From positions 94,639-158,638 of the forward strand of contig JAUJOQ010000006.1 in NCBI GenBank assembly GCA_030447725.1: a stretch of DNA of 64,000 nucleotides, read 5' to 3'. Within the stretch, counting starts at the first letter, position 1, and every line of letters starts with the position of its first letter. Below the pieces are notes generated by a model. The model was given only the letters and a program-made list of their open reading frames with translations. It had not been told where the DNA came from and made no database searches. This DNA is from Thermoleophilaceae bacterium (GTDB lineage: Bacteria > Actinomycetota > Thermoleophilia > Solirubrobacterales > Thermoleophilaceae). Positions 24,924-33,357 of the stretch are shown here, one piece after another. A program made the translations under genes and the position numbers.

Positions 24924-25384
24924 GGCGATTGCCCGGGGGGCTGCGTCAGGCCGAGCGTGGCGATCAGCCAGCGATCTTCCACCCGGCGAAGTTCAAGCCG
25001 GCGGGTCGCCCGACCGAGGCCCGCGGTGGCACTGTCGCCGTCGATCGTCACCGTGACCTGCTTCGGATCGGTGAGCTCGTCCACCAACGCTTGCCGCTGG
25101 TCGGTCGGTACCGACTCGACGATCTTCGGACCGACCTGTGAAAGCACCTGCGCGCACGACCCCGTGCCGCGCTTGCGCGCCTGGGCGTCGGCGGAGCGGC
25201 GAAGGTAGGGGGTGAGCTGCTCGCAGGCGCGAGCGCCGTCGCCCTCGGCGTAGGCCTCGAGGTAGGTCGCGACCCGGTCACGGACCGCCTCGCGGTCGGC
25301 GCTGGCCGAAGGCTGTTCCGGACCGTCGCTTCCGCAGGCGAGGAGGGCGGTGCACGCGCACGCCGCCGCGAGGGTGGACCGCAT
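24920..25384 (-). CDS. Small lipoprotein with an NTF2-like pattern
   Basis: A 154-residue lipoprotein; I chose ATG 25384 (MRSTLAAACACTALLAC, lipobox LLAC) over the longer frame from 25411. The mature region has VRDRVATYLEAYAEGDGARA-type helix, a Cys pair and VTVTIDGDSATAGLGRATRR then LRRVEDRWLIATLG, the order of NTF2/SnoaL-like lipoproteins common in actinobacteria. It overlaps the toxin gene by four bases, so they are co-expressed. Confidence 0.75.
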   Translation of the reverse strand: MRSTLAAACACTALLACGSDGPEQPSASADREAVRDRVATYLEAYAEGDGARACEQLTPYLRRSADAQARKRGTGSCAQVLSQVGPKIVESVPTDQRQALVDELTDPKQVTVTIDGDSATAGLGRATRRLELRRVEDRWLIATLGLTQPPGQSP

Positions 25385-25407
25385 GCTCCGACTATGACGT
25401 GACCTGA

Positions 25408-25503
25408 TCACTCGTCGAGCCCCTGCGCGTATTCAGGCCCCGCGGCGTAGTCCTCGGCCAGCTCGTACACAGTGACGCGTTCATCGAGGAGACGGTCGAG
25501 CTC
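25408..25503 (-). pseudogene. 3'-end remnant of the 20402-20845 gene
   Basis: About 95 bases encode LDRLLDERVTVYELAEDYAA then GPEYAQGLDE and a stop, close to the end of the protein at 20402-20845 (LDRLLSERATVDELAEAYGS...). The upstream part of the gene is missing. It marks one edge of the duplication that also produced the second pilin and VWA genes. Confidence 0.75.
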
Positions 25504-25568
25504 CTTCTGATTCTGGTGCTTGCTCCTCGCGCCCGCCGGGCTGAGCGCCTGACCCGCTCTGTCCGCGA

Positions 25569-25585
25569 CCCGCCCGAGGGGCGGG
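25569..25585. terminator. GC-rich hairpin after pilin copy 2
   Basis: CCCGCCC (25569-25575) pairs with GGGCGGG (25579-25585) about 50 bases after the pilin stop on the minus strand. As with copy 1 there is no U tract. It probably limits read-through or protects the pilin mRNA end. Confidence 0.45.
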
Positions 25586-25634
25586 CGGGCTCGTTGGCCC
25601 GGCCGCCGCGGCGTGGTGGGGGGTTGGTTGGCTA

Positions 25635-25856
25635 TCAGCCGCCGGCCTCGTTGAAGACCTTTTGGACGGCGTCCTCGATCAGGCCGGTGATCTTCGTGCC
25701 GATGCCGCTGCCGACGACGGCGGCGAGGATCGCGGCGATCACGACGATTACGCCCATGTACTCGGCGGCGGTCTGGCCAGATTCGTCGCGCAGGCGCTGT
25801 CCGGTGCGAGTGGCCGCATTGTGAAGCACCGCGGCGATGTAGTCGATGTTGTACAT
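25635..25856 (-). CDS. flp: Flp-type pilin, copy 2
   Basis: A 73-residue pilin identical to copy 1 except at residue 2 (Tyr for Leu). It has Gly27 then QTAAEYMGVIVVIAAILAAV. The coding DNA shows no difference from copy 1 outside the second codon, although the flanking genes differ, so the duplication is recent or kept uniform by gene conversion. It has an AAAGGAGA ribosome site and its own upstream element at 25925-25989. Confidence 0.93.
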   Translation of the reverse strand: MYNIDYIAAVLHNAATRTGQRLRDESGQTAAEYMGVIVVIAAILAAVVGSGIGTKITGLIEDAVQKVFNEAGG

Positions 25857-25924
25857 CCTGCTCTCCTTTGCTGGTGGCTGGCTCATGGCTCGAGGGTCAA
25901 GCTATGGCCCGCCGCGGCGGCGCG

Positions 25925-25989
25925 CCAGAGCCCCAAGGCCCAACTTGACGGGGCCGGAAGGCTCATATCCGCCTACCCGAAGGTCCCAG
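25925..25989 (-). promoter_or_regulatory. Conserved ~65-base upstream element, copy 3
   Basis: Minus strand: GGGACCTTCGGGTAGGCG, then GATATGAGCCTTCCGGCCC, AAGTTGGGCC and CTCTGGCGCG, about 70 bases before the pilin start. ACC-UUCG-GGU can form a UUCG tetraloop hairpin, and GGCCC can pair with GGGCC. Similarity to copy 2 is interrupted by compensating changes, which favours a structured element. The VWA copy 2 gene starts 45 bases beyond it in the other direction. Confidence 0.65.
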
Positions 25990-26034
25990 CCGGCCGGGAC
26001 TTCGGAGCCACGGTCTTTGGCTACGCTGTTGGGT

Positions 26035-27313
26035 ATGCGGCGGCCGACTTGCGCGGCACTCTCGGTTCTCTGCGTTGTCGCGGCCGGTTGCGGCGGCGGG
26101 GACTCAGACGGCGACAAGCGGGCCGACACCGGGCCTGACCCGGCGCCGGAGTCCACGCCCGCTCCCGCCCCCGAGCGCCCGCTCGCGGCCGCCTGGTATG
26201 AGGATCCCGACGGGGACTTCATGCCCACCGCGATCGAGGAGCGGCAGGGCACAGATCCCCAGCTCAACGAGTGCTTTGAGGCCCTCGACTGCCCTGGCCT
26301 CTCCAGCGAGACCGGGCTGGCGGAGCCGCCCAAGAAGCGCAACACCCTGCTGATGCTCGACTCGTCGGGGTCGATGAGGGGGCCGGCCGGCGGTGGGCGG
26401 ACCAAGCTCGAGGCGGCAAAGGACGCGCTCGGGCGGTTCGTGGCCGGCACGCCCAGCGAGCTCGACCTCGGCTTCCTGGTCTTTGGCCACAAGGGATCGA
26501 ACCGCAAGCAGGACAAGGCCGCCTCCTGCCGCGCGCCGGAGCTGCTCGACCCGATCGGCGAGGTCGACTTCCGCAGCTTCCCCCGTACCCTGCGCCGCTT
26601 CGAGCCGACCGGATACACGCCGATTGCGCGCTCTCTCGCCGAGGCCGAACGGGCCTTCGAGGGTACCGAGGGCGCCGACAACCGCGTCATCCTGGTGACC
26701 GACGGCATCGAGACCTGCGGCGGGAATCCGGTCGCCCGCGCGAGGGCCTGAAGCAGGCCGGGATCGAGGTCACCGTCGATGTCGTCGGCTTTGACATCTC
26801 CAAGTCGGCCGACCGCGAGAAGCTCAAGCGGATCGCCGAGGCGACCGGGGGCACCTACACCGACGCCCAGACCGGCGACCGGCTGGACGCCTACTTCGAC
26901 GCTCAGCGCAAGCGGGCGTCCAAGCTGCTCGACGCGGCCATTGCGTGAGCACCAAGAGCACCGACGTGCGGGTGTGCAGCGAGACCACCGTGACCGATGC
27001 GTCGCTGGCGATGAACGACCTGGCCAGCGAGGCCGACCAGGCGGGTGACGAGGTCGAGGCCGACGAGCTGCAAAGGCTGCGCGAGGAGATGAACGACGCC
27101 CAGGACCGCTTCGACGACGAGAGCACCGAGCAGAGCGAGGAGACCCTCGACCGCCTCAACCGCGAGCGCCGCGAGCTCGAGGAGCGGATTCGCGACTCGG
27201 CTGCCCTCCCCGGCGGCTTCGCCGCCGCCGGGCGGCTGTGCCCGGCCTCCCCGTTCGTGCGTATGCGGGTGCTGCTCCCGCGCGAAGCGCTGCTGCTCGC
27301 GCGGCGGTCCTGA
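26035..27313 (+). CDS. VWA-domain lipoprotein with a Ca-binding-type motif, copy 2, frameshifted
   Basis: From ATG 26035: lipoprotein signal peptide MRRPTCAALSVLCVVAAGC, linker, DPDGDFMPTAIEERQGTDP, and a VWA domain with DSSGSM, YTPIARSLAEAERAFEGTEG and VTDGIETC. After ARARA the frame breaks near 26750 (the relative has GGGCGCTC, here GGGCCT, one G missing). The VWA domain continues in the second frame to DAAIA, and a third frame from 26945 gives the helical region and SPFVRMRVLLPREALLLARR. Copy 1 is continuous over the same length. Unlike copy 1 it is lipid-anchored. Confidence 0.75.
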
Positions 27314-27362
27314 GTCGGTCGGGGTCGGCGAAGTCGGCCGGCAGCTTCGCGGGGGGGCCGCG

Positions 27363-28187
27363 TCAGCCCAGGCGCCGGCGCGCGTAGTCGAGCTTCATCT
27401 GCGCGGAGCGGGGCAGCCTCCCCTCGAGCGCGTCCAGCAGCTGTGCGACGGCCGCCATGTCGCCGCCGCGAAAGGCCTCGTCGGCGCGCTCGATGCTCTC
27501 ATGCAGCTCTCCCTCGAGCGCCCGGCTGGCATCGAGCTCCGCCCGCCGGCGCCGGAAGCGATCGCCACGCCTCCTCTTCCCCCGCGAGCAGAGGGCGGAG
27601 CACGTTCAGCCGTTGCTCGAGCGCACGGGCGGCCCAGTCGGGATCCTCGGCCCGCAGCGGTGCGTCCAGGCCGCCGCCGGTGTCCAGCAGCGCGTCGAGC
27701 TCGTAGGCCGGCAGCTCCCCGCCAACTGGATCGACGAGCGCCAGCGAGAGCGCCGGCGGGGGATGGCCGTGGTTGAGCCCGTACCAGAGCAGGCGCAGTC
27801 CCGCTCGGGCCGAGGACAGGAGCAGCACCGGCCAGCGACGCTCCGCCAGGTCGAGGCCGGCGTCGCCCCGCAGCCAGGTCGCGTGGCGGCGCAGCCCCTG
27901 CTCGAGGCCGGACATCAGCTTCTCGGCGTCCCGCTTGGAGAGCGCGGTGTCCAGGCCGGAGGCGGCCGACTCGCCGGCGTCGGGCGCATTCGCTCCGCCG
28001 GGAAGGCCCAAAGCGCTGAGGTCGCCCCCTGCTCGTCGGAGAGCCACGAAGGGGAGTCCTGGGCGACCTGGCGCTCGAGCTCGGCCATCAGCCGCGCGCG
28101 GTCAGGGCTCACGGCTGGGGCGGATCTCGCGCCGCCACCGCAGCGTCCCGTGAGCGCTGCGATCAGGACGGCGCAGCCCGTCTCCAC
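27363..28187 (-). CDS. Hypothetical helical lipoprotein-like protein, frameshifted
   Basis: Three overlapping frames form one protein: METGCAVLIAALTGRCGGG (secretion-like N-terminus) to ATSALWAFPAE, then a frame change near 28000 into NAPDAGESAASGLDTALSKR ... LLAGEEEAW, then another near 27565 into RRAELDASRALEGELHESIE and a stop after MKLDYARRRLG. It would be ~270 residues, helical and Arg/Leu-rich. I recognise no family. Two single-base changes would restore it. Confidence 0.5.
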
Positions 28188-28574
28188 CGGCTCCTGCGGG
28201 GCTCGCCGGGTCGCCGCGCACGCCGGGTAGGCTAGTTGCTCGCCCCGGGGAAAGCTCGAAACGCCCGCGGTTCTTGAAAGGAGCTCTGCGGGCGCCGACC
28301 AGTTGTGTCCCGCAGGTCAGGACTGCTCGATGACCTCGCGTGGGGCTCGTCCGGTGGCGATTTCTCGGTCGCTCCTTGGCGCGATTCGAGAGGGAGGTGG
28401 TGGCGTTGGCCGTCGTCGACCAAGCAGACTAAAGAGCCGGGAGCAAGAACGACGAGCTTGGAAAACTCGCTGCCTGGATCCACCGAAAAAGGCTGGTTCC
28501 GGTAGCGATGGGCCTGTAGACTCGTCCCTCGGATGGTCAGTTGGCACAGACCCTCCGCTGCTCAGAAAGGTGGA
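28188..28574. other. Gene-free stretch upstream of the TadG-like gene
   Basis: About 390 bases with no convincing reading frame. GC content is visibly lower than around it. It should contain the promoter of the 28575-35857 gene run. I see no clear -35/-10 pair and no copy of the conserved pilin element. Confidence 0.5.
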
Positions 28575-30107
28575 TTGAGTCTGGGCCGCAAGCTCGCGAG
28601 GTGCGCCGCCGACGAGCGGGGGCAGATCATCCCGCTGCTGATGGTGGCGATGACGGCGCTGCTCGCCACGGGGATCCTCCTCTTCCAGACCGGCAGGGCG
28701 GCGGATCTGCGCGCCCAGGGGCAGACCGCGGCCGACGCCGCGGCGCTGGGCGGCGGCCAGGAACTGATGCGGCAGCTGACGAGCCTCGACGGGTCGCTCA
28801 ACGTGGACGAGGGCGCGGTTCGCGACGCCGCCGCCGAGTACGCCTCGCGCAACGACGGCGAGCTGACCTCGTTCGAGCGCGACGGCTACGAGGTCCGGGT
28901 GCAGGTGCGCACGAAGAAGTCGCTCGGCGGCGACGAAGGAGGAGCGGCCCCCGACGATGACGACGACGAGCGCGGCACCGCGCGCGCCCAGGCGCGCGTC
29001 GAGGTGCTCACCGGCTTCAACGGCTTCGGCTTCTTCGGCGGCCTCGGCGCCACCACCGAGGGACTGGCTCCCGCGCTCGAGGACGCGGCCGCCCTGGCCA
29101 CCAAGATGGGCCTCACCATCACCTCCACGACGGGTGGGGTGCATGCGGCGGGCTCGTTTCACTACAAGGGCCTCGCCATCGACGTCGGCGGATCGGCCTC
29201 GAGGATGCGCGAGTACTTCCTGGCGGTGCTCGAGCGCTATGGCACAGGCCAGTTTCTCGAGCTCTTCTACGACGCGATGCCCTACTACGTGGACAACGGC
29301 CGGCGCATTGGGGGGCAGTTCGGAGGCCACGGCGACCACGTGCACCTCGCGCTCCCGGGAAATGCCAAGCCGATCGGCGGCGAGGACGAGGACGAGGACG
29401 ACTCGGGCAAGGGAGGGGACGCCAAGGGCAAGGACGGCGGCAGGGAGGGCGGCGGAAACGAAGGCGACGGCGGCGAAGGCGACGACGGCGACACCGACAC
29501 CGGGTCGGGCCTCTGCGACGGCCAGCCCGACTCCGAGGGCACCCTGGACGACGACGAGAAGAAGAAGGACGAGGACGACCGAGGGGCGGGGCGGCGCCCC
29601 CAGAGCCGCCGCGCCCGGGCCGGTCCTCCCTCGCTCGAGGAGGTCCGCGACTCGAAAAGCATCCCCGCGATCGTCTACGCCGTCGGGCGCTCCCTCGGGG
29701 CGACCTCCAAGCAGATGCTCGCAGCCTTCGAGACGGCCATCGTCGAGTCGCGCTTCCAGAACCTCCCCTACGGGGACCGCGACTCGCTCGGCGTCTTCCA
29801 GCAGCGACCCAGCGCGGGATGGGGCACCCCTCAGCAGATCCTCGACCCGTTCTACGCGGCCCGCAAGTTCTTCCTCGCCGCGAAGAAGGTCCCGCAGGGC
29901 GGCACCACCGGCCAGCTCGCCCAGTCCGTGCAGATCTCCGCTTTCCCGGAGCGCTACGACCAGGTCGAGGCGCAGGCCGAGCAGCTGATCGAGCAGGTCG
30001 AGAGCGGCAAGCGGCCGATCATCAAGGGTGGCCTCGGCGCGATCGCTCCGTGCGGGCTGCCGGTCTCGGGCGGCGCCACCGTCAAGCTCGTCGAATACGA
30101 GGGGTGA
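28575..30107 (+). CDS. TadG-like anchored peptidoglycan hydrolase (M15-like plus transglycosylase-like domains)
   Basis: About 510 residues from TTG 28575, behind AGAAAGG; an in-frame ATG at 28533 has no ribosome site. The N-terminus is TadE/TadG-like: DERGQIIPLLMVAMTALLAT then QGQTAADAAALGGGQEL. The middle has SFHYKGLAIDVGG and, ~55 residues later, HGDHVHLAL, the His-x(6)-Asp and His-x-His zinc pattern of M15/VanY-like peptidases. A very acidic, Gly-rich linker follows (~265-345). The C-terminal ~150 residues have AAFETAIVESRFQNLPYGDR and LGVFQQRPSAGWG, as in lytic transglycosylase-like domains. It probably opens the cell wall for the pilus or effectors. Confidence 0.8.
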   Translation: MSLGRKLARCAADERGQIIPLLMVAMTALLATGILLFQTGRAADLRAQGQTAADAAALGGGQELMRQLTSLDGSLNVDEGAVRDAAAEYASRNDGELTSFERDGYEVRVQVRTKKSLGGDEGGAAPDDDDDERGTARAQARVEVLTGFNGFGFFGGLGATTEGLAPALEDAAALATKMGLTITSTTGGVHAAGSFHYKGLAIDVGGSASRMREYFLAVLERYGTGQFLELFYDAMPYYVDNGRRIGGQFGGHGDHVHLALPGNAKPIGGEDEDEDDSGKGGDAKGKDGGREGGGNEGDGGEGDDGDTDTGSGLCDGQPDSEGTLDDDEKKKDEDDRGAGRRPQSRRARAGPPSLEEVRDSKSIPAIVYAVGRSLGATSKQMLAAFETAIVESRFQNLPYGDRDSLGVFQQRPSAGWGTPQQILDPFYAARKFFLAAKKVPQGGTTGQLAQSVQISAFPERYDQVEAQAEQLIEQVESGKRPIIKGGLGAIAPCGLPVSGGATVKLVEYEG

Positions 30108-30111
30108 CCAG

Positions 30112-30792
30112 GTGACGCCCGTGACCCAGATCCGCCTCGCGGCGGCGGCTGCCCTGGCCGCCGCGGCGTTCGGCCTCGCCGCCTGCGGCGGCTCCGACGA
30201 CGACGGGGGCGAGGGCGCCTCCGCGCCGCGGTCGGACCCGACGGGCTCGGTCGAGGCGCCGCCTGGGGAGGGGGGCGCCTCCGCGCCGAGGTCGGACCCG
30301 ACGGGCTCGGTCAAGGCGCCGCCTGGGGAGGGGGGCGCCTCCACCGGCGGGGACTCCGCCTCGGGTGGCGGAGCGCGGGCCGGCGCTGCCCAGGACGGCG
30401 ATGGGGACCCTGCGGTGTACATCGGCGCCCAGAGGGGGGTGGCGACCGACTTCCTCGCGTTCGGAGCCCCGCGCATCGAGCCCGAGCGGCTCGAGGTGAG
30501 CGGCGACGCGACCCTCGTGGGTTTGAGCTGGCGGGGCTGGGGGACGCAGAGGGCAACCGCCACCGGCGACCTGCGCGTGAACACTTGCGTGCCGACCTGC
30601 GCCGAGGGCAGAATCGAGCGCCGTGCGGGCGCCGAGGCGGTGGTCTCCGACCTGCGCGCCGGCGAGTGCCGGGCCGATGCCGGGCGCATAGCGCGCTTCT
30701 ACACCCGGGCCGCGGTCCGTTTTCCTCCCGGCCTGGAGCTGCCCGCCCGCCAGGTCGTGACGCTGTTTCCGCGATGCGTGCAGGGAGGCTGA
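30112..30792 (+). CDS. Lipoprotein with a duplicated 20-residue repeat
   Basis: A 226-residue lipoprotein with GTG start at 30112, signal peptide ending FGLAAC (lipobox LAAC). A Gly/Ser/Pro linker contains a 20-residue unit (SAPRSDPTGSVEAPPGEG) twice in tandem, from a 60-base DNA repeat. The C-terminal domain (FGAPRIEPERLEVSGDATLV, ATGDLRVNTCVPTCAEGRIE) has two Cys pairs and a beta pattern. Function unknown. It lies between the hydrolase and the coiled-coil gene with 5- and 1-base gaps. Confidence 0.75.
   Translation: MTPVTQIRLAAAAALAAAAFGLAACGGSDDDGGEGASAPRSDPTGSVEAPPGEGGASAPRSDPTGSVKAPPGEGGASTGGDSASGGGARAGAAQDGDGDPAVYIGAQRGVATDFLAFGAPRIEPERLEVSGDATLVGLSWRGWGTQRATATGDLRVNTCVPTCAEGRIERRAGAEAVVSDLRAGECRADAGRIARFYTRAAVRFPPGLELPARQVVTLFPRCVQGG
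30214..30333. repeat. 60-base tandem repeat, two copies
   Basis: Units 30214-30273 and 30274-30333 differ at only two or three positions. They encode a Pro/Gly-rich linker in the lipoprotein gene and keep the frame. Confidence 0.9.
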
Positions 30793-30793
30793 G

Positions 30794-33355
30794 TTGGAGG
30801 CGGTCCTGATCCTGGTCGTCCTGGCGGTGGGCGTGGGGCTGCTGGCCTTGGGCCGCAGGCGCCGCGCAGGCGCGCCGGCAAGCTCGGTGTTCGACGCCGA
30901 CACGGGCTCGCGCGTGCGCACTCGCTCCAAACCCGGGCCGGTGCGACGGCCCGCGCCGCGCCGGCGTGCGGCGGCCGAGGAGGAACGTGCGCGGGAGCAC
31001 GCCGATGCGAAAGAAGGCGGCAACGGCACCGCGAGTGCGGGCGCCACCGAGCCGCCGGCGACCCGCAAGCCCGCCGCCGGCATCCGTCAGCTGTCCCCTC
31101 GCACGCCTGTAGCCCCGCCGGCGAGCGGTGGGGCGAACCGGCCGGAGCCCGCGGCCGCGGGCTCCGGTCCGGCCTCGGCTCCGCCAGCCGCCCAGGTTCC
31201 GGCAGCCGCCCAGGTTCCGGCAGCCGCCCCGGCTCCGGCAGCCGCCCCGCGCGCGTCGGGCGGCGCCGCCGGCGCCGCCCCGGCAGCGGCTTCCCCGGCG
31301 CCCGGCGTCGCCTCCCCCGCTGCCGAGGAGGCACCGGTCCAGGAGCTGTCGTGGCGGCTGAGGGCCGAGGCCGAGGAGCGCGCCCGCCTGGTGGCGGAGG
31401 AGGCGCGGGAGAAGCTGGAGCGAGAGCTCGCCGCCGAACGCGAGCGCGCCGAGCGGCAGCTGGCTTCCGAGCGCAGTGAGAAGGAGGAGCTGCAGCGGCG
31501 CTTCGTGGCCGAGCTCCAGGGTCTGCAGGGCGAGGCCGAGGGGACTCTGAAGGAGGCGGAAACCTCGCTCGTGCAGCGCCTCGAGGAGGAGCGGCGACAG
31601 CTTGAAGAGCGCGAGGGGACGCTGCGCGACGAGCATCGCCAGCAGCTCGAGGCGCTCGAGCAGCGCCGCCAGGCGGAGGCGGCGGCATTCGAGCGCCGCC
31701 ACCAGGACCAGCTGGCGCGTGCCAAGCAGGAGGCCGAGGCCGCGCGTGCGACCCAGGAGACCGAGCACCGCGCGGCGATGCAGGAGCTGCGCGAGCAGAT
31801 CGAACGCGCCGCCGGGGAGCACCAGCGCGCCCAGCAGGCACTCGAGCAGGCGCGCGCCGAGGCGGCCGCCGAGCGCGAGGAGCTGCAGCGCGTGCACGCC
31901 CGCGAGCTGGAGGAGAGGGAGGCGCAGGCCGCCGCGGCGCTGGCGGCCGCCGAGACCCGCCAGGAGGAAGTGAAGCTTCGCCAGGCCGAGTACGCGCGCC
32001 AGATGCATGCGGCCACCCAGGACGATCGGCGCCGCCAGGAGCAGGCTCGACAGGAGCTGGCCGATCGCTACGAGCAGCAGGTCGAGGCCGTTCGCGCGCG
32101 CGCCGAGCAGGATGTCGCCGAGCTGCGCGAGCAGCTTGCGAGTACCCGTAGCGGCCAGGACGAGGAGCACCGGCGCGAGCTGCGCGAGCGCGACCAGCGC
32201 CACGAGGTGCAGGTGGCCGCGCTGCGCGCCGAGCTCGAGCGCGCCGCGACCGAGGCACGCAACCAACGCGAGGCCGACGTCGCCGAGCTGCAGCAGGAGG
32301 CCGAGGCCCTCGCCCGGGACCGCGAGGAGCGCCACCGCAAGCAGCTCGAGAGCCTGCAGCGAGAGCTCGCCCGCGCCGAGGAGCGCTATGGCGCCCAGGC
32401 CGAAGCCCTGCGTCGCGAGGCGGCGGGGGCGGTGGAGCGCCGGGACAAGATCGCCGAGTCCGCGGATCGCGAGCTGGCGCAGCTCGCCGAGGCCCACGAT
32501 GCCCAGGTCGAGGCGTTGCGACGCGAGGCCAAGCAGGCCGAGAGGCGACACGCCGACGAAGTGGAGGCGATCCGCAGGCAGGCGGCTGAGGCCGCCCAAG
32601 CCCACGCCTCCCAGGTCCAAGCGCTCGGTGCACAGCAGCAGGCGGAGCTCGAGCAGGTGCGCGAGAAGAGCCGCGAGCATGCCGAGTCTTTCGCCCGGCG
32701 CCACGCCGGCGAGCTGCGCCGGCGCGAGCAGCGCCTCGCCCTGGAGAAGGCCGAGCTCGCGCGCCAGGCGAGCGCGGAGCGTATGGCGGCGCAGGAGGTC
32801 GAGCGGCGCCTCACCGAGTCCGAGGCCAAGCGCGAGCGCGAGCGCGAACGCCACGAGCGCGACTCGCTGCTCACCCGCCGCCGCCGCCAGAAGTCCGAGC
32901 GCGAGCGCACCAACGTCGCGCGGGTCAGCAACGCCGAGCTGGACCTCAAGCGCGAACGGCGCGCCGCCGAGAACGAAAAGCGCGCGCGCGAGCGCGAGCA
33001 GGAGGAGCTTGTCCGCGCGGCCGAGAAGGAGCGCGAAGGGCTGATCCGCTCCGCCGAGGCCCAGCAGGCGGCGATCCGCGAGGCGGCACAGCGAGAGCTG
33101 CGCGAGCGCGGGGAGCGCTACGAGGCCGCCGTCGCCGAGCTCGCCCGCCGCCACGCGGCCGCCGCCCACCAGCTCGAGCGCCGCGTGGAGTCCCAGCTCC
33201 GCGCGGCGGAGGGCCGCCTGGCGGCCGAGCGCAGCCAGCGTGTCAAGGCCGAGCGCCGGATCGAGAAGCTGGAGGGCAAGCTCGCCCGGGGGGGACGGCG
33301 CTGGGGCGGTGGCCGCGCCGATCCCGATCGGCGGGCGCCCGGGGAAGGCGGGTAG
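30794..33355 (+). CDS. Membrane-anchored 853-residue coiled-coil protein
   Basis: TTG start at 30794 one base after the previous stop. Residues 3-20 form a single membrane helix (AVLILVVLAVGVGLLALG). Residues ~35-185 are Pro/Ala-rich with AAQVPAAAQVPAAAPAPAAA repeats. Residues ~190-830 are an almost uninterrupted Glu/Arg/Ala-rich coiled coil (EEERRQLEEREGTLRDEHRQ). The polar side is probably cytoplasmic or periplasmic scaffold; orientation is not certain. It lies in a run with the Tad-like hydrolase and toxin genes, so a role in the machine is possible. Bases ~31195-31530 are duplicated at 36085-36365. Confidence 0.85.
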   Translation: MEAVLILVVLAVGVGLLALGRRRRAGAPASSVFDADTGSRVRTRSKPGPVRRPAPRRRAAAEEERAREHADAKEGGNGTASAGATEPPATRKPAAGIRQLSPRTPVAPPASGGANRPEPAAAGSGPASAPPAAQVPAAAQVPAAAPAPAAAPRASGGAAGAAPAAASPAPGVASPAAEEAPVQELSWRLRAEAEERARLVAEEAREKLERELAAERERAERQLASERSEKEELQRRFVAELQGLQGEAEGTLKEAETSLVQRLEEERRQLEEREGTLRDEHRQQLEALEQRRQAEAAAFERRHQDQLARAKQEAEAARATQETEHRAAMQELREQIERAAGEHQRAQQALEQARAEAAAEREELQRVHARELEEREAQAAAALAAAETRQEEVKLRQAEYARQMHAATQDDRRRQEQARQELADRYEQQVEAVRARAEQDVAELREQLASTRSGQDEEHRRELRERDQRHEVQVAALRAELERAATEARNQREADVAELQQEAEALARDREERHRKQLESLQRELARAEERYGAQAEALRREAAGAVERRDKIAESADRELAQLAEAHDAQVEALRREAKQAERRHADEVEAIRRQAAEAAQAHASQVQALGAQQQAELEQVREKSREHAESFARRHAGELRRREQRLALEKAELARQASAERMAAQEVERRLTESEAKRERERERHERDSLLTRRRRQKSERERTNVARVSNAELDLKRERRAAENEKRAREREQEELVRAAEKEREGLIRSAEAQQAAIREAAQRELRERGERYEAAVAELARRHAAAAHQLERRVESQLRAAEGRLAAERSQRVKAERRIEKLEGKLARGGRRWGGGRADPDRRAPGEGG

Positions 33356-33357
33356 CG

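Noticed and set aside
30311-33169. Long minus-strand frame (952 codons) opposite the coiled-coil gene
   Set aside because: High-GC codon bias in a Glu/Arg-rich gene keeps the antisense frame open. The antisense product is Leu/Arg/Ala-rich with no domain, and no ribosome site is seen.
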